Shown in pieces: positions 34,591 through 45,569 of a DNA stretch of 64,000 nt. The position numbers and the translations under genes were made by a program. How positions within the stretch are numbered: the stretch's first letter is position 1; the number at the start of each line of letters is the position of its first letter. The notes under the pieces are model-generated. The model did no database searches and had not been told where the DNA came from. It was given only the letters and a program-made list of their open reading frames with translations. The stretch covers positions 4,331,662 through 4,395,661 of the forward strand of contig VFFE01007869.1 in assembly GCA_008921705.1 (NCBI GenBank), written 5' to 3'. The DNA is from Burhinus oedicnemus (lineage: Eukaryota > Chordata > Aves > Charadriiformes > Burhinidae).

Positions 34591-37500
34591 GTACGAACAC
34601 ACTGAGGTTTTGGGTTTAGTCCTGCAGTGTGCCCACCGTTACAGTAGTTAGGCTGTATTAGGCGCATGTACAAACACACACGTTATATGTAAGAACATGT
34701 ATGAGGCATGTCTGTATAAAGTATACATATGGACGTATTTATAAACATGTGATGAAACATGTTAGACACAATCTAATACCAGAAAGGAAGACCTTTCAAG
34801 AATACATGAATTTACTGAATCTTGTTGACTATGGAAGTTTCATTATAGATTGGATGACCCATAGGGCAGGAAATACATCTGTACTTGTTAGTATACCGTA
34901 CTAATGGACTTCAAATTATAAGCCATGATATGAGACACTAGTTACTGGGCTCTTATCCTTTCTATTCGTGTCATTGGCAATACTCCAAGATACGAATGGG
35001 GATGAAACGAATCCCATTCTGTGGTAAAAGAGTCAGATGTAAGATATAAAAGCTTTGTAGTGGTTCTTTAATTTTGTCTACATTATTAGCTTTACATAGA
35101 ATATTGTTGCTAAACTCTGTACATTTTGCTTTTGTGGTTTAAAAAGCCAAAAATATTCATGCCTCTACAAAAGGAAAGTCCAATTTTGTTGAAGTAGTAA
35201 AGTTCACAGTATTTGTTGCAATGAAGTGCTACTGCAGTAGTAAAACAACTGTTTGCTTTTCTTCAAGTACAGGTAATAGCAATAAGTAGCAATAGCTGTC
35301 TGTCTAATTATTCCAAGAACATTGTTATGAAGATGTTAAACCCTCAAATTAAATGTCTGTGTTCTGTATTTCTTAAAAATTATGAAGGGAGTGTAGTTAT
35401 TTTTAGGCATTTTACGGAGGGATAGCTAAGCTAGAAAGTAATTTTGTCATTAAGATGTTATGGTTAAGAGTTTGCATATTTCTGTCTGCTTTGTTTAAGG
35501 ACAGATGTGTGATAAATATGATAAATATACGTATGAGCTATGTGATAATACTAATTGAGTAAAGTCTAAGAATAGAATATTGCTAACAACTTAGAAAGCC
35601 ACATGGATAATTCTTTTAAGACTTGTGATGTTAATAATTATGTGTTTAATGTAGGTTACCGCTTGTAATGTAGTGCTATTAATAGAAAGAAATAAAGTGA
35701 AACAGGTTTTTTGGTATAGTCATAGGGTTAGGAAAAGTGATTCACACCCACAATTGAAAGTTTCATCATGACTGTTCCTCTTGGTCTTGTGTATTTGTGT
35801 TATTCTACCAGCAGATGTTGCTGTGGACATCAGATTTGGAAATTCCAGACTGGAAGGGGGCACTTTGAATAGGCAAAGTGCTCTGTTTTGCGTAGTGGCT
35901 TAATTGCACTGTATGTAATTTGTATTTCAGGCATGAAAAGGTTGGTTAACAGCAGGCTAAGAACCGGCCTTAAAGACTGAGTGTTTGCTGAAGGGAGAAG
36001 GGAAGCAAGAGGATAAGCCGCTAAGGATGGATTTACAAAGCAGTGCGGAGACAAAGGCCCTTGGTCGGGTGCTGCGCAGACAGGGCTCAGCCTCATGGCA
36101 CCACTGAGACTGATAGTAGACTTTGGCCCATTGCCTGCGAGTGTTTGAGAGCTAACTGGATTTTTTTTGATTACTTGGGGCAACTCTTTGGCTGCATAAT
36201 CAGTTTTTTATCTTATTAGCTAAAAATGAGCTCTTTAGTAGCAGTGTTTAACTACTCTGTTCCAGTTAGTGTGAACTCAGCTTCTAAACATGCAAATGTC
36301 CGTACCGTGCCCGTGGTGCTGACAGGCCCTGTGCTGACACCTTCCATCAGCATAAGGGATCAGGCAGATTTATTCCCGTTTCCAGGGGACAGCAGCAAAA
36401 CTACCCTGCAGTCATTGCTGGAATCTGAGAGTCCCATGGCTGCTCCACTTTCCAGAGGAGCTTGGGCAAGGAATGTGGATGTTGTGTTCAGCAGAGGCTT
36501 GTCAGAGAGCAGAACTGGGCTCAGCAGCATGCTCCAGGCATGCATGTCTTGCACTTGCTCCTTCATTTCTACCTTTGCAGTGCAAGAGCAGGGTCACAGT
36601 GGCTTTTCCATATTTGGAGCCCAAACTCCCCCAAAATGCTATTTACTTGGTGTTTTCCAAACAGGCGAAGTAACTGTTGGCAAAGAAAAATATAGTTAAG
36701 CTAGGAAGGAAAGAGAGAAGCGTGCTGATGGAGGTGACTTGTGATGCTGGGCCGGAGGCGACTAGACTGTGGGAAAGCTTTGCTAGTCCACAGAGGTGAT
36801 AAAGGCAGAGCAAAGCAATTGGGAAGAGGAGAGTTTTCCAGCTGAGTCAGTGAGAATGAAAGGACTGGCTTTGCGTTTGGTCATCTGCCAAACCAGAACA
36901 GAGATAGGAAAAGGCTACTTTCAAGAGGAAGCATTTCGGGTATGAGGTATGGTAAGACGAGCAGCCAGAAAGGACTTCTGGTAATCTTTTTGAGGATTTT
37001 TCTTTTTCTGCTGTGCTTCACGGACATTTGTTTTCATTTAATGGAGAGCACTGTACGGAAAGAGGATTTGAGAGTGTTTTTGTCCTTGCACAGTGTTGAG
37101 ACCTCAAGTGTTTTTCTTAATTCTGAAGATCTGTTTTCTGGCTGACAGCAGATGAACAGATTAATCTTTCATTGTTCCATAGTTAAGGTTATTTGCAGAT
37201 ACTATTTAGTAAGGGATTTTAGTCGTCCTTACAACTAAGTATTTATAATTTAGATACATTTTTATTGCAGAATAATAGGTGAAATTCCAGCAATTGGAGC
37301 AGTTATTTTTACCTTAAATGAACGGTGCTGCCAAAACTTTGGAGCAGATCATATAACTTTAGGTGTGAAGTACAACCCCCTTGAATGGCACAGTAAAGTG
37401 GAAATTACCTTGTCATAGCTTTTTCTTACTACTTTTGTATCGTGGAGGGACGGATCTGGTAGCTGCATCGTATTCAGGAATAAGTACAGCAGCAGCATGT

Positions 37501-39057
37501 CAAGAAACTTTTCAAAATGCAGTCTTAGGACATCTGTAGAGAATGAGAAAGAGAAACGTGAACAGAGCAGAAGGGTGGGCTGCTTCTAGTGGAAATAAGA
37601 ATCGCTTTGAATAAGACATTCTCTACGATAACTTTTTCAGAGGCTTCAACAGGTAATGAATAATTGTTCTTGTCATAGTTAGTATACAGAGAATAACTAT
37701 TCATCATTGTCTACTTCTGCTCTGTTTTCTACGCGCAAATCACTACCAGTGTCTCCGCTCTCTGCATCTGCTTCTTATGCACTGTATTCAGCCCTATGTT
37801 TTATTGGATTTTGGATAAGCATGAGAGAAGAAAGCCGCTGCCATCAGTTCTGCCTTGTACGAACCTCCTGTTAGCATCAAACAAGTTGGTTACTTTGGAT
37901 ATCTAAATGTATCTTAAAACTGAGTATGTCCTTCTCGGATGGCCAGTATTGTGCATGGGGTACTGCTTGATTTTTATTTGGGGATATCTCAAAACCAATC
38001 CTTCTTTCAGCCTCCAAGTGCCATGCTAGCACAGCATCAGGTCAATGCCTGTATGTCAGTCTGTCAAAGCATCTCTTCTGTACAAGCGACCATGTCCATG
38101 CAGGAAAACTCCTAGAGTGGCAGATCCTTGCACATGGCAGCGTTCACGAGAGGGATTGTTATCATAAAGGGCCTTTAAAGCCGACTCTGGCTAATGCTTC
38201 GATTTTGGTCCTCTGAGGGTCTCTGTATGAGATGTTGATATTTATGTTCTTTTTCTATTAGCAGCTAAAATCGTGTGGTTCAAAACACGGAAAAATTCCC
38301 AACTGGTACTTACTTTCGGAGTTTCAGTGCAGGAGAAGCGTGGAAGCATTTTAGTTTAGTAAAGTATCTTTATTTACAGAACAACTTTACAAAAATAATT
38401 TCAATAAAATTATTGCAAAGTCAATGTACAATATAATACAGCTGCATTTTCTCCAAATGTAACATCAGATTATGATGGGGAATATTACTTTTACATGGTA
38501 TGTCAATCTGCGGCATAAATAATGCTTTAAACAAGGAGCTAGTTTTGTTATAGTCTACAAATTACTAACAACGATTAATAAACAACACATTTCTTGGCTT
38601 ATGTGGTTCCTCTGTAAAATTCACATTAGCACTATAAAAACCAATGAGTGGAGGAGCCAGAAAGATGCGCAGCCTTACGTCTGTTCTGCAGAGACTGGTC
38701 AGCTGGATACCCAATGTGTTTGTTTCAGCAGGGATGCCAGGAGCACCGTTCAGCTCAAAAATGTCCACAGTGGCACTCATACATCAAAACCCACTACACT
38801 AGAGAGACAGCAGTCGCCTGACCTCAGGAACAGCTTTTTCAGTGTCGTGCCTTGATGCGGTTTTTTTCAGTGTTTTGCCAAAACAGCAGGCAGAGATCAA
38901 ATCCCATCCCCACCGTACCTCATTTTGTAAACTTGCAATGCTAATCTTCCTTGGGAATTCAAGAGACACAGGCTCCTACGGCTCTGTTTACTTGTACGTA
39001 TTGCATTCAGCTTTTCAAGAAATATGTTCTCTGCTTCAGAAACTGCCTTTCCAGAAT
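34591..39057. other. VEPH1: VEPH1 intron 3, part before PTX3
   Basis: This is non-coding on the VEPH1 strand. It is AT-rich with no recognised repeat over about 34.6-38.3 kb. An open frame at 36226-36699 (157 codons, plus strand) has no family resemblance. The segment just below 39057 is the PTX3 3'UTR on the minus strand. Confidence 0.7.
38369..38374 (-). terminator. PTX3: Probable PTX3 poly(A) signal
   Basis: TTTATT on the plus strand reads AATAAA on the minus strand, about 685 nt past the PTX3 stop. That would give a 3'UTR of roughly 0.7 kb, in the range of mammalian PTX3. It is a six-base motif, so support is modest. Confidence 0.55.
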
Positions 39058-39671
39058 TTAAGAAACATACTGGGCTCCTCCGTACGGCAAAACTTCTGTG
39101 ACTCCCCAGCCGATAATGTTGCCCCTGATACTGCACGCATCTTCTCCGCTCTGCGCTGCGATCTCTTTGGCACTGAGCACTCTGTCCCACATGTTAAAGC
39201 CAGTTAATTTTCCAGAGAAGGCTAAAGCTTCGTCAAATCCACCTCCAATGCAGCAGCCGTTCTTTTCTTGACCGATCTGCAAAATCCCTCCGTCTGGAAC
39301 AATATGAGAGTTGGCAATGTCCGAGGCAGTGGCTGCGAGCTCTCCCTTCACCCACAGAGATGCGGATCCATTCTCTGAGCTCCAGGCGCCGCAGAGATGG
39401 ATCCACTTCCCAGGAACAACTACATTTTTGACAGCCAGCTTGTGCTGGTCACCACCAACAACAAGCACTACAGACTCCTGGCTGAGATAAAGCTGGATTT
39501 CATACGGATTGAACTTGGTTCCATAGGAGAAGACAACAGTTTTGTCCAAAGCCTCAGTCACCTTGATCCAGATACAAGCAGTAAAGGAGCGAAGGGTCAT
39601 TCCAGCAGTTGGGTGAACGCTCCCAAATATCTTTTTTGAACGCATGGGGAATAGAATTGCTGTTTCACACC
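39058..39671 (-). CDS. PTX3: PTX3 exon 3: C-terminal pentraxin domain
   Basis: PTX3 is a secreted multimeric pattern-recognition protein that binds microbial surfaces, complement components and matrix partners. The last exon starts after CTTTTTCAG with GCETAILFPMRSKKIFGSVH and ends GGAQYVS-stop. It gives 203 residues after the split glycine, exactly the length of the human domain, with no gaps by eye. All six domain cysteines are kept (229, 260, 321, 367, 368, 407 in this numbering, human plus 50). The pentraxin signature at 319-326 reads HLCGAWSS, with Ala where the pattern H-x-C-x-[ST]-W-x-[ST] has Ser/Thr. The human N220 glycosylation site (NKT) is DKT here (Asp270), while a new NGS sequon is at Asn328. 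The QIGQEKNGCC and GGGFDEALAFSG blocks are intact. The frame is undamaged, so I expect a functional gene. Confidence 0.98.
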
Positions 39672-42600
39672 CTGAAAAAGTTAGAAAGATTGTTAGGTAA
39701 ATAAAAACCTGGTCTATTTGTACATGCACAGGTAGGACCCTTGGTGTACGCTCGCTCCTGGGCTTCTCAAAGGGAGCTGACTGCTCAGCTCATCCCATGG
39801 GATGTAGGATGCTTTGAAGAAGCCATCAGATCTGATGGATGAATTTGCCTAACACTATGGCAATGGGTTTAGGGGCTGATCAGGCTGCAGGAACAAGGCT
39901 TGGCCCTTCCCTCGCTGCAAAAGTCGTGTATTGTGTAGTCCTGTGCCATGCAAAGTGACATCTAGGTTTAATGCTGCCCGTCTGCCCTGGTGCTTGCCTT
40001 GGGAAGTTGGGCTTCCCTAAGGGTCTGTGCAGGGCAGGTGCCTTCTGCTCGGACGTGCCTCCTCAGAGAGCTTCTCGTTTGCTGGGTCACCTAGAGAAGT
40101 TAGCACTTTACATTCAGTAATTGTGTTGGGTAGTCTTCTTCCTGTTTCATTTAGGCCTTGTTTTAACCTCTGTGTTCTTTTTCAGTATTGAGTGATGCAA
40201 ACAGCAACGTTACGGTGGGGGGACCACTGATCTATGAAAGGGCAGGTTTAGATTCCCTGCCATCCCTGGGGTAGCGGTGTGGAGCTGCCGCTGCTGGGGA
40301 AAAGGAGCCGCTGGGTAGCTGTGTCACCAGCAGTTACGCCGTGCCCTGCGGTTGTCCTGTGGATAACTGGGCAGCAGAGGAGAAGGGGACAGGGGCTACT
40401 GAAAAGCAGGCGTAGGGAGCATTGGCAGAAGCATGCTGAGATGTGATTATTTTTTTATTATAATTACTCCCTTTTCTGACCCTGCCTTTCGGCCTATTGG
40501 TCAGTAACTTTCATGTGCACTGATTAAGCATGGGAAACGTGTAAGGCGACTGATATTTTTAAAACCGTTCATCTCATCTCCAATTAATCAATATATTGAT
40601 AACAGAAATTAGATTAGTTAAAAGCACTAACAGAAATTTATGAAACTTAAAAAACTAACGGATGATCGCTAAACCCAAGCCATTTTTGGTATGCTGTGTA
40701 CTGTTCCTTAGTCACATATAACTTAATATTCTAACCAACATAGGGGAAAAAGCAGCCCCCTTCTACAATTAAGCTGGTTCATTTCCTGTTTAAACAAGCT
40801 AGAGGATCTAAAATGTCTGAAACGTGTGTGGAAACTTCTGCTGCAGTGAATGAAGGACTCTTTGTGTCCTCCAGGATTGCGCTGCTGTGTTATTTCATAG
40901 ACTGCTTCCTTGCAACTTTGAGCGGATTTTACATTTCTTCATTGGCCCTTTTGAAGGAGGGGCAGGAGCAGCGAGCAACTGTTGGGGGTACTCCTTAAAA
41001 TGCTTCTTAGGACACTGTATTGTGAAAACGCTTTTAATTAGCAAGCTTTCAGCCTTTATTATCAAGGCCTAAACAAAATTAAAAACAGCCTCACTGAAGA
41101 ACAGAAAGTGTGATTAGAAAATCCCTCAAGAGTATGGCTGGCAGTAATTCAAGATGTGAGAAATTAAAGTCAGTTGCTAAAAATTCCCTTGAAAAAAAAT
41201 TTCCAGAGAGAAACTCTGGAATTACTTAAAAATGTATCCTTCAAATTAAAAAATAAGAACATTTCATATAAAACCACGTTGGAACCAGTGGAACTAATCT
41301 GGGGTTTCCACTGATGAGACTGAGATCCTTAACACTGATAAAGTTTTTTACTCTCACCTAGTGCAGAGTAACTGCCTGCGAGGCTGGCTGTGTTAGAGGA
41401 GCGAGATAAAGGATGAGATCATGCTTTCTGGAAGGCAAGATTCATGTGTTTGGGGGGAAAAAAGGAATATGCTGCAAGATCTACTCCCAGTACACAAGGA
41501 CTACTAAAGCGTTATGAGAAATGAAGGAGTAAAATAATTTACTTACAAAGCTGAATCCATGCCCTATGTGAAAGGATGCATTCGTGTTAGATTGTAAAAG
41601 GCTTTGATGTAAACTATTGTTGTGCTGGGTTTGTGTTGTAATAGGCTTGTGTCAGTTGTTGCCTTTGCTTTAGCAGTTACAAGAAGCTCTCCTTCTTGCT
41701 CGCCTGTGTAAGGGCTGTCGCTGGTGGTGCTGCTAAGGGTCGCTGGTAAGGCTGGTGTAACTGCCCGTCCTCACACACCCATAGATTTCTGTGGGGTTTT
41801 TAAGCTGCAGTAACTTACGTTTGTGGAAAATACAGTCCTTGAAGACATGTCAACATTTAGAAGACACGCAGTGATAGCTCTCTAGTAGGCAGAGTTGTAT
41901 TCAACGTAGTTATGTTGTACGTGTAGCAATTTTGCACCCGCATTTTAAATAGATGGGGGTCTGCTCTGCCATACCCAAGTTGCTGTAGCTGCTTTTTGGG
42001 CGTCATATTACAGTGCACAGAAAAACTGACATGAAATTTAGAAGCATAGAATTGTTTTGGTTGGAAGGGACCTTTAAGATTATTAAGTCCAACCGTTAAT
42101 CTAACACTGCCAAGTTACCACTAACCCATGTCCCTCAGCACCATGTCTACCCATCTTTTAAATACCTCCAGGGATGGCAACTCAACCACTTCCCTGGGCA
42201 GCCTGTTCCAATGCTTGACAACCCTTTCGGTGAAGAAATTTTTCCTAATATCCAATCTAAACCTCCCCTGGCGCAACTTGAGGCCATTTCCTATTGTCCT
42301 GAAATTTGTTCTTTCTTGTCATTAAGTTTGAGATACGAGCTTGTCTTTCTGTGGCCACCTCCCTTGCTGACCAGCGCAAACATTCTGGAGGGGGAAAAAA
42401 AACCCTCAGCAATACCACAGTGTTACTAATTTTTCTGTGCTTGAGGAAATATTCTGTCCTGACAGTTGCATGCAGTGAATGTGCCTTCCCTGCTGTGGGA
42501 AGCGTGCTTAGCTCATTGACATCAGCAGCATGTCCTCAGGTCTAGCTCTGCTCTTGGGCAGTTGGAGTTGGTGAGAAGGAGACAGCACTTGGTTTAGGAA

Positions 42601-43047
42601 GAGGAAGGAGTGGATACATGCAGGAAGATAATAGGAGAGCTCAGTGACTACTGCATATGTGTAGGAGTTACCAGCTGGGAAGGTAAAAGGTGAGAGAACA
42701 TAATTTGTATGTTTAAAATATGTTTGCTGCACTCTGACAACTGTTTTGATCTGGGAGAGCCTGCAGGAGGTGGGATCCTAGCTAGGTGGCTGCTTTACCC
42801 TGTGTAAGGACTTTGATTAAACCCTTCTTTGATCCCACGTTTGAAAAGCTCAATGCCTCTTTTTTGAGAGCAGCTAATGGGTTTCCTCCCCATGTGTACA
42901 GACTGCTCAAAGCTGCTCTGCTGTTCATAAGATTGCTTGGGAGTCATATGCGGAGGAAGGTGCTTAAGAGGAGTGTTTATAGGATGTCTGTTTGGACAGG
43001 CCCACCAAAGAGAGCTCTCCGGTAAAGCATAGCGCACATGGACTTAC
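39672..43047 (-). other. PTX3: PTX3 intron 2
   Basis: This 3.4-kb intron is in phase 1 with donor CAG/GTAAGT at 43047 and acceptor TTTTTCAG at 39672. It holds a reverse CR1 fragment (42044-42304) and otherwise unremarkable sequence. Confidence 0.9.
42044..42304 (-). mobile_element. CR1 LINE 3' fragment, reverse orientation
   Basis: The plus strand reads the reversed CR1 tail (GCATAGAATTGTTTTGGTTGG, AAGGGACCTTTAAGAT, TTAAGTCCAACCGTTAATC). It continues through CCATGTCTACCCATCTTTTA and GTGAAGAAATTTTTCCTAAT. The words match the 3' end of the copies at 7 kb and 46 kb, so it belongs to the same or a very close subfamily. On PTX3's own strand it is in the sense orientation. Confidence 0.93.
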
Positions 43048-43581
43048 CTGCTGGCAGTAGGTGCTGAGCTGCCCATTTCTGCGATGCCTTCAGTTCAGCT
43101 CTGGTTTGCTGTAGCTCTTTCCACAGAGAGTTCAAAATGAGATTGTCTCCTCTGGTGGGACTGAATTTATCCGGCTGAAAAGCTGTCTCCTGAGCTTCTG
43201 CCTCAGACCTCCTCAGCCAAGTGCTCTCCAGCTGGCCAAGCCTGCTGGACATGTTGTGGCTCAGCAGCAGAACATGCTCAAGAACCTTTCCTTGCTCAGA
43301 CTCATGAAGCCTCTTGGCTTCTTCAGCGTGGTCACTGTTCCTTAAGAGTGCCTGCTCTACCTGTGACATGATGTGGGAGGTGACTTTCTCGACCGTGGTG
43401 GCGAAGGTGCCCGCGAGGTTGGTGGTGAGCTGGCTCAGCTCTGCTTTCAGGGTCTGCAGGTCCACCTTCAGCATCTCGTCCATCGCCTGCAGCATCATGT
43501 TCTCTTTCATCTGTGAGTTCTCAAGCATGATGAAGAGCTTGTCCCACTCAGTGTGCTCTCGCTGGCAGTCGCACGAAACAG
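43048..43581 (-). CDS. PTX3: PTX3 exon 2: N-terminal coiled-coil/oligomerisation region
   Basis: The exon runs from an acceptor CCATTCCAG at 43582 to CCAGCAG/GTAAGT. It completes codon 50, encodes residues 51-227 and gives the first base of Gly228. It opens with SCDCQREHTEWDKLFIMLEN, homologous to human PCACGQEHSEWDKLFIMLEN, so the two paired cysteines (53 and 55 here, human 47 and 49) are kept. The rest is rich in Leu, Glu, Lys and Gln with heptad-like spacing, fitting the helical bundle of the PTX3 stalk. It ends in a WKELQQTRAELKASQKWAAQ block like the human ELRQTRADLHAVQGWAA. Total protein length is 431 against 381 in human, with most of the extra residues here. There is no third cysteine in this exon, unlike human Cys103. 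A possible N-glycosylation sequon is NMS at Asn159. The middle of the exon diverges strongly from human. Confidence 0.96.
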
Positions 43582-44005
43582 CTGGAATGGAAGATACAGA
43601 TGTTGCTGTTCCTTTGTACTTACAATTTTAAACAGAAGGAGTATTTGACAAAGTCTGGCTCTGCGCAAGGCTTACGTGCTTTAGACTGTCAGTGTGTTTC
43701 CCGCTATATCAAAACAGAAAAGTAAAATAGCATGTATTGTAGCAATTCTAAAACTAAGTGTCATCGGCAGTCTTTTGCAGGAAAACTGAAAAATAAAGAG
43801 TATAAAGCAAATTCCAAGGCACGCCATCCAAGTGCTTTAGCATTTGTTGTCAGTAATAATCTACTGGTTCAAGCACATGCTTCTTCCTCTAAAAATAATA
43901 AATAATAATAATAATAATAATGTTTGTAATAATAACTGTTACAAGAGCTAAGCAACAAAGAATGTAATTCGGCACTTAACACAAACTTAGTTGAAATCTA
44001 CTTAC
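43582..44005 (-). other. PTX3: PTX3 intron 1
   Basis: This short intron of 424 nt is in phase 1, with donor GAAA/GTAAGT at 44005 and acceptor CCATTCCAG. It contains the AAT microsatellite at 43893-43922. Confidence 0.92.
43893..43922. repeat. (AAT)n microsatellite in PTX3 intron 1
   Basis: About ten uninterrupted or nearly uninterrupted AAT units. The tract is likely polymorphic. Confidence 0.95.
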
Positions 44006-44153
44006 TTTCCTCAGTACCAAGAACTGGACCTTCAATTTCATTATCCAGATTCACATACATGAGATCATAGTCATCATCTTCATCCAGAACAGAAACAGAA
44101 GCCCTGAAAACACAGAACAGCATAAGCAGAGAAAGCATTTCTTGGGGCAGCAT
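44006..44153 (-). CDS. PTX3: PTX3 exon 1: signal peptide and acidic N-terminus
   Basis: This exon is reconstructed on the minus strand from the ATG at 44153. It encodes 49 residues plus one base: a hydrophobic leader (MLSLLMLFCVF within it) and then DEDDDYDLMYVNLDNEIEG. That segment matches the human ENSDDYDLMYVNLDNEID region. The donor after GAGGAAA is GTAAGTAG, phase 1, and joins exon 2 to give Thr50. Two in-frame starts exist. The ATG at 44153 has A at -3. The ATG at 44138 gives a leader whose length matches human and has G at -3. Either yields a secretion signal, and the choice changes the N-terminus by five residues that would be cleaved off. Numbering in this annotation uses 44153. Confidence 0.92.
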
Positions 44154-44160
44154 TCTCTAG

Positions 44161-45569
44161 CTGCTTCCTGAAAATAGCTGGGCTGTCTGGAGCTAGAGTC
44201 TAAGTCAGGCTTTAGCAGAGACAAGACTGCGAGTGAGACGCAGCGAGCCCCTAATAAATGCTCCGAGCGCCTCAGCCTGAATGAATGAGCGGTGCTGGTG
44301 CCAGTGTTGTAATAAGAGCACTTCTGACTGTTGGTTTTGGCCGAGAGGAGAAGGGGGCGTGCAGCTTGCTCAATTCCAGCCTTCCAGGTTTGCGCTGGGG
44401 GGAGACGTACTGACTCGCGGAGGGGAAGAAACGGGGAAAGCTGCTCTTGCGAGCTGCCGCTTCCCCTCCGAGACCAGATTGCCGCAACATGCAGCGATGC
44501 GAGGGTGAGAGCAGGGGATGAAATCACTTGGAGTTCACTGGCTGCATGGGTTATGCTGGTTTGTGCTCTTTGTGGATAGGAGAGCGTTCTCTGCAAAGTT
44601 GTTTTGTAGTTGGTATGTGCCAGGGCTCTGGAGGCGATTGGTAGAAAAATAAGCATACCTGGCGTTGGTTTGGATACACACGGATGGTATAACCTAAATA
44701 TTGTGGCTTTTTTGATAGTTACGTGTGAAAACTTCTATTATATACTAACAGTTTACTGCTTTAAGCAATAAAAGAGAACTTGTAAAGACAGCTTGTTAGA
44801 GTTTTGCTTTTCTAGCGCTAATTACTAATAACAACATTATAACCACGTGGGTAATACGTTACTGCTAGTATCTTGTTTCAGGAGCATTCAGATTAGTAGC
44901 TGCATGATTAGAGTTGTTTCTGTTAACTTTGAAGAAACGAAACAAGGCACTCTTGGATGAGATACTACTCTAGTGCTAAGTATTAATGTTACTGATGTTA
45001 ATCTGTTTTAAATTCTGGAAATCTTATCGGTTCAATGGGCCGTTAATTATTTTGGAGATGCATTGCTTAGGTGAGATTAGAGGTAGTATGATACAAGTTA
45101 TATATCGGCTATGAAATATTCAGAGAATAACAAAAAAACCCCCATAATTGCATCTAACTTGCAATCTGTGTTCCCTTTCCATTGGAGTCTCTGGTTTAGC
45201 CCCTTATCGCTGTACACAGGAGTGTGAAGAGGGCTCTGTGCTGCTGTTCTTGCTCATTCTGCCTCCGACACCTGGGCCACGAGTGGGAGATGCGGCAGAG
45301 ATGGTGTGCATGGCCTCAACCATTGCCCGCTCCTGCAGTGGTGAGCGGGAGGCACTGTGCAGGTGTCGCCTTTTGCTGAGGAGGCAGGTAAGGCTGGAGC
45401 TGGCTGCTCCTCGGTTCCTCCAGCCTTGCTCCACGCACCCCAGGGCAGCCCGCTGGGAGCCTGCTGCTGCTGCACCAGGTGCTTCCCGGTACCCAGCCTT
45501 GCTTGGGCAAACCGGGGCTAGCTGCGCCTTGGGCTGCTGGCCACTGTACTGTGCTATTCGCTGGGAGAA
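44161..45569. other. VEPH1 intron 3 between PTX3 and a CR1
   Basis: PTX3 upstream sequence is followed by AT-rich DNA and, from about 45190, GC-richer sequence that leads into the CR1. The 45190-45560 part may be more CR1 or unique sequence, but I cannot match it to CR1 protein blocks. Confidence 0.4.
44251..44260 (-). promoter_or_regulatory. PTX3: TATA-like element upstream of PTX3
   Basis: CATTTATTAG on the minus strand lies about 100 nt upstream of the first PTX3 ATG, in a locally GC-richer segment. It would place a start site near 44225 and leave a short 5'UTR. No clear NF-kappaB or perfect AP-1 site was found by eye; an AP-1-like TGACTCG is at about 44410. The call is weak. Confidence 0.3.

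Noticed and set aside
36226..36699. 157-codon plus-strand frame in VEPH1 intron 3
   Set aside because: It has no recognisable domain, its composition is atypical, and no splice signals or conserved neighbours support it. Treated as chance.
44051..44656. 201-codon minus-strand frame over PTX3 exon 1
   Set aside because: It overlaps the real PTX3 exon 1 in another frame. The correct frame is the one that joins exon 2 and matches DYDLMYVNLDNEI.
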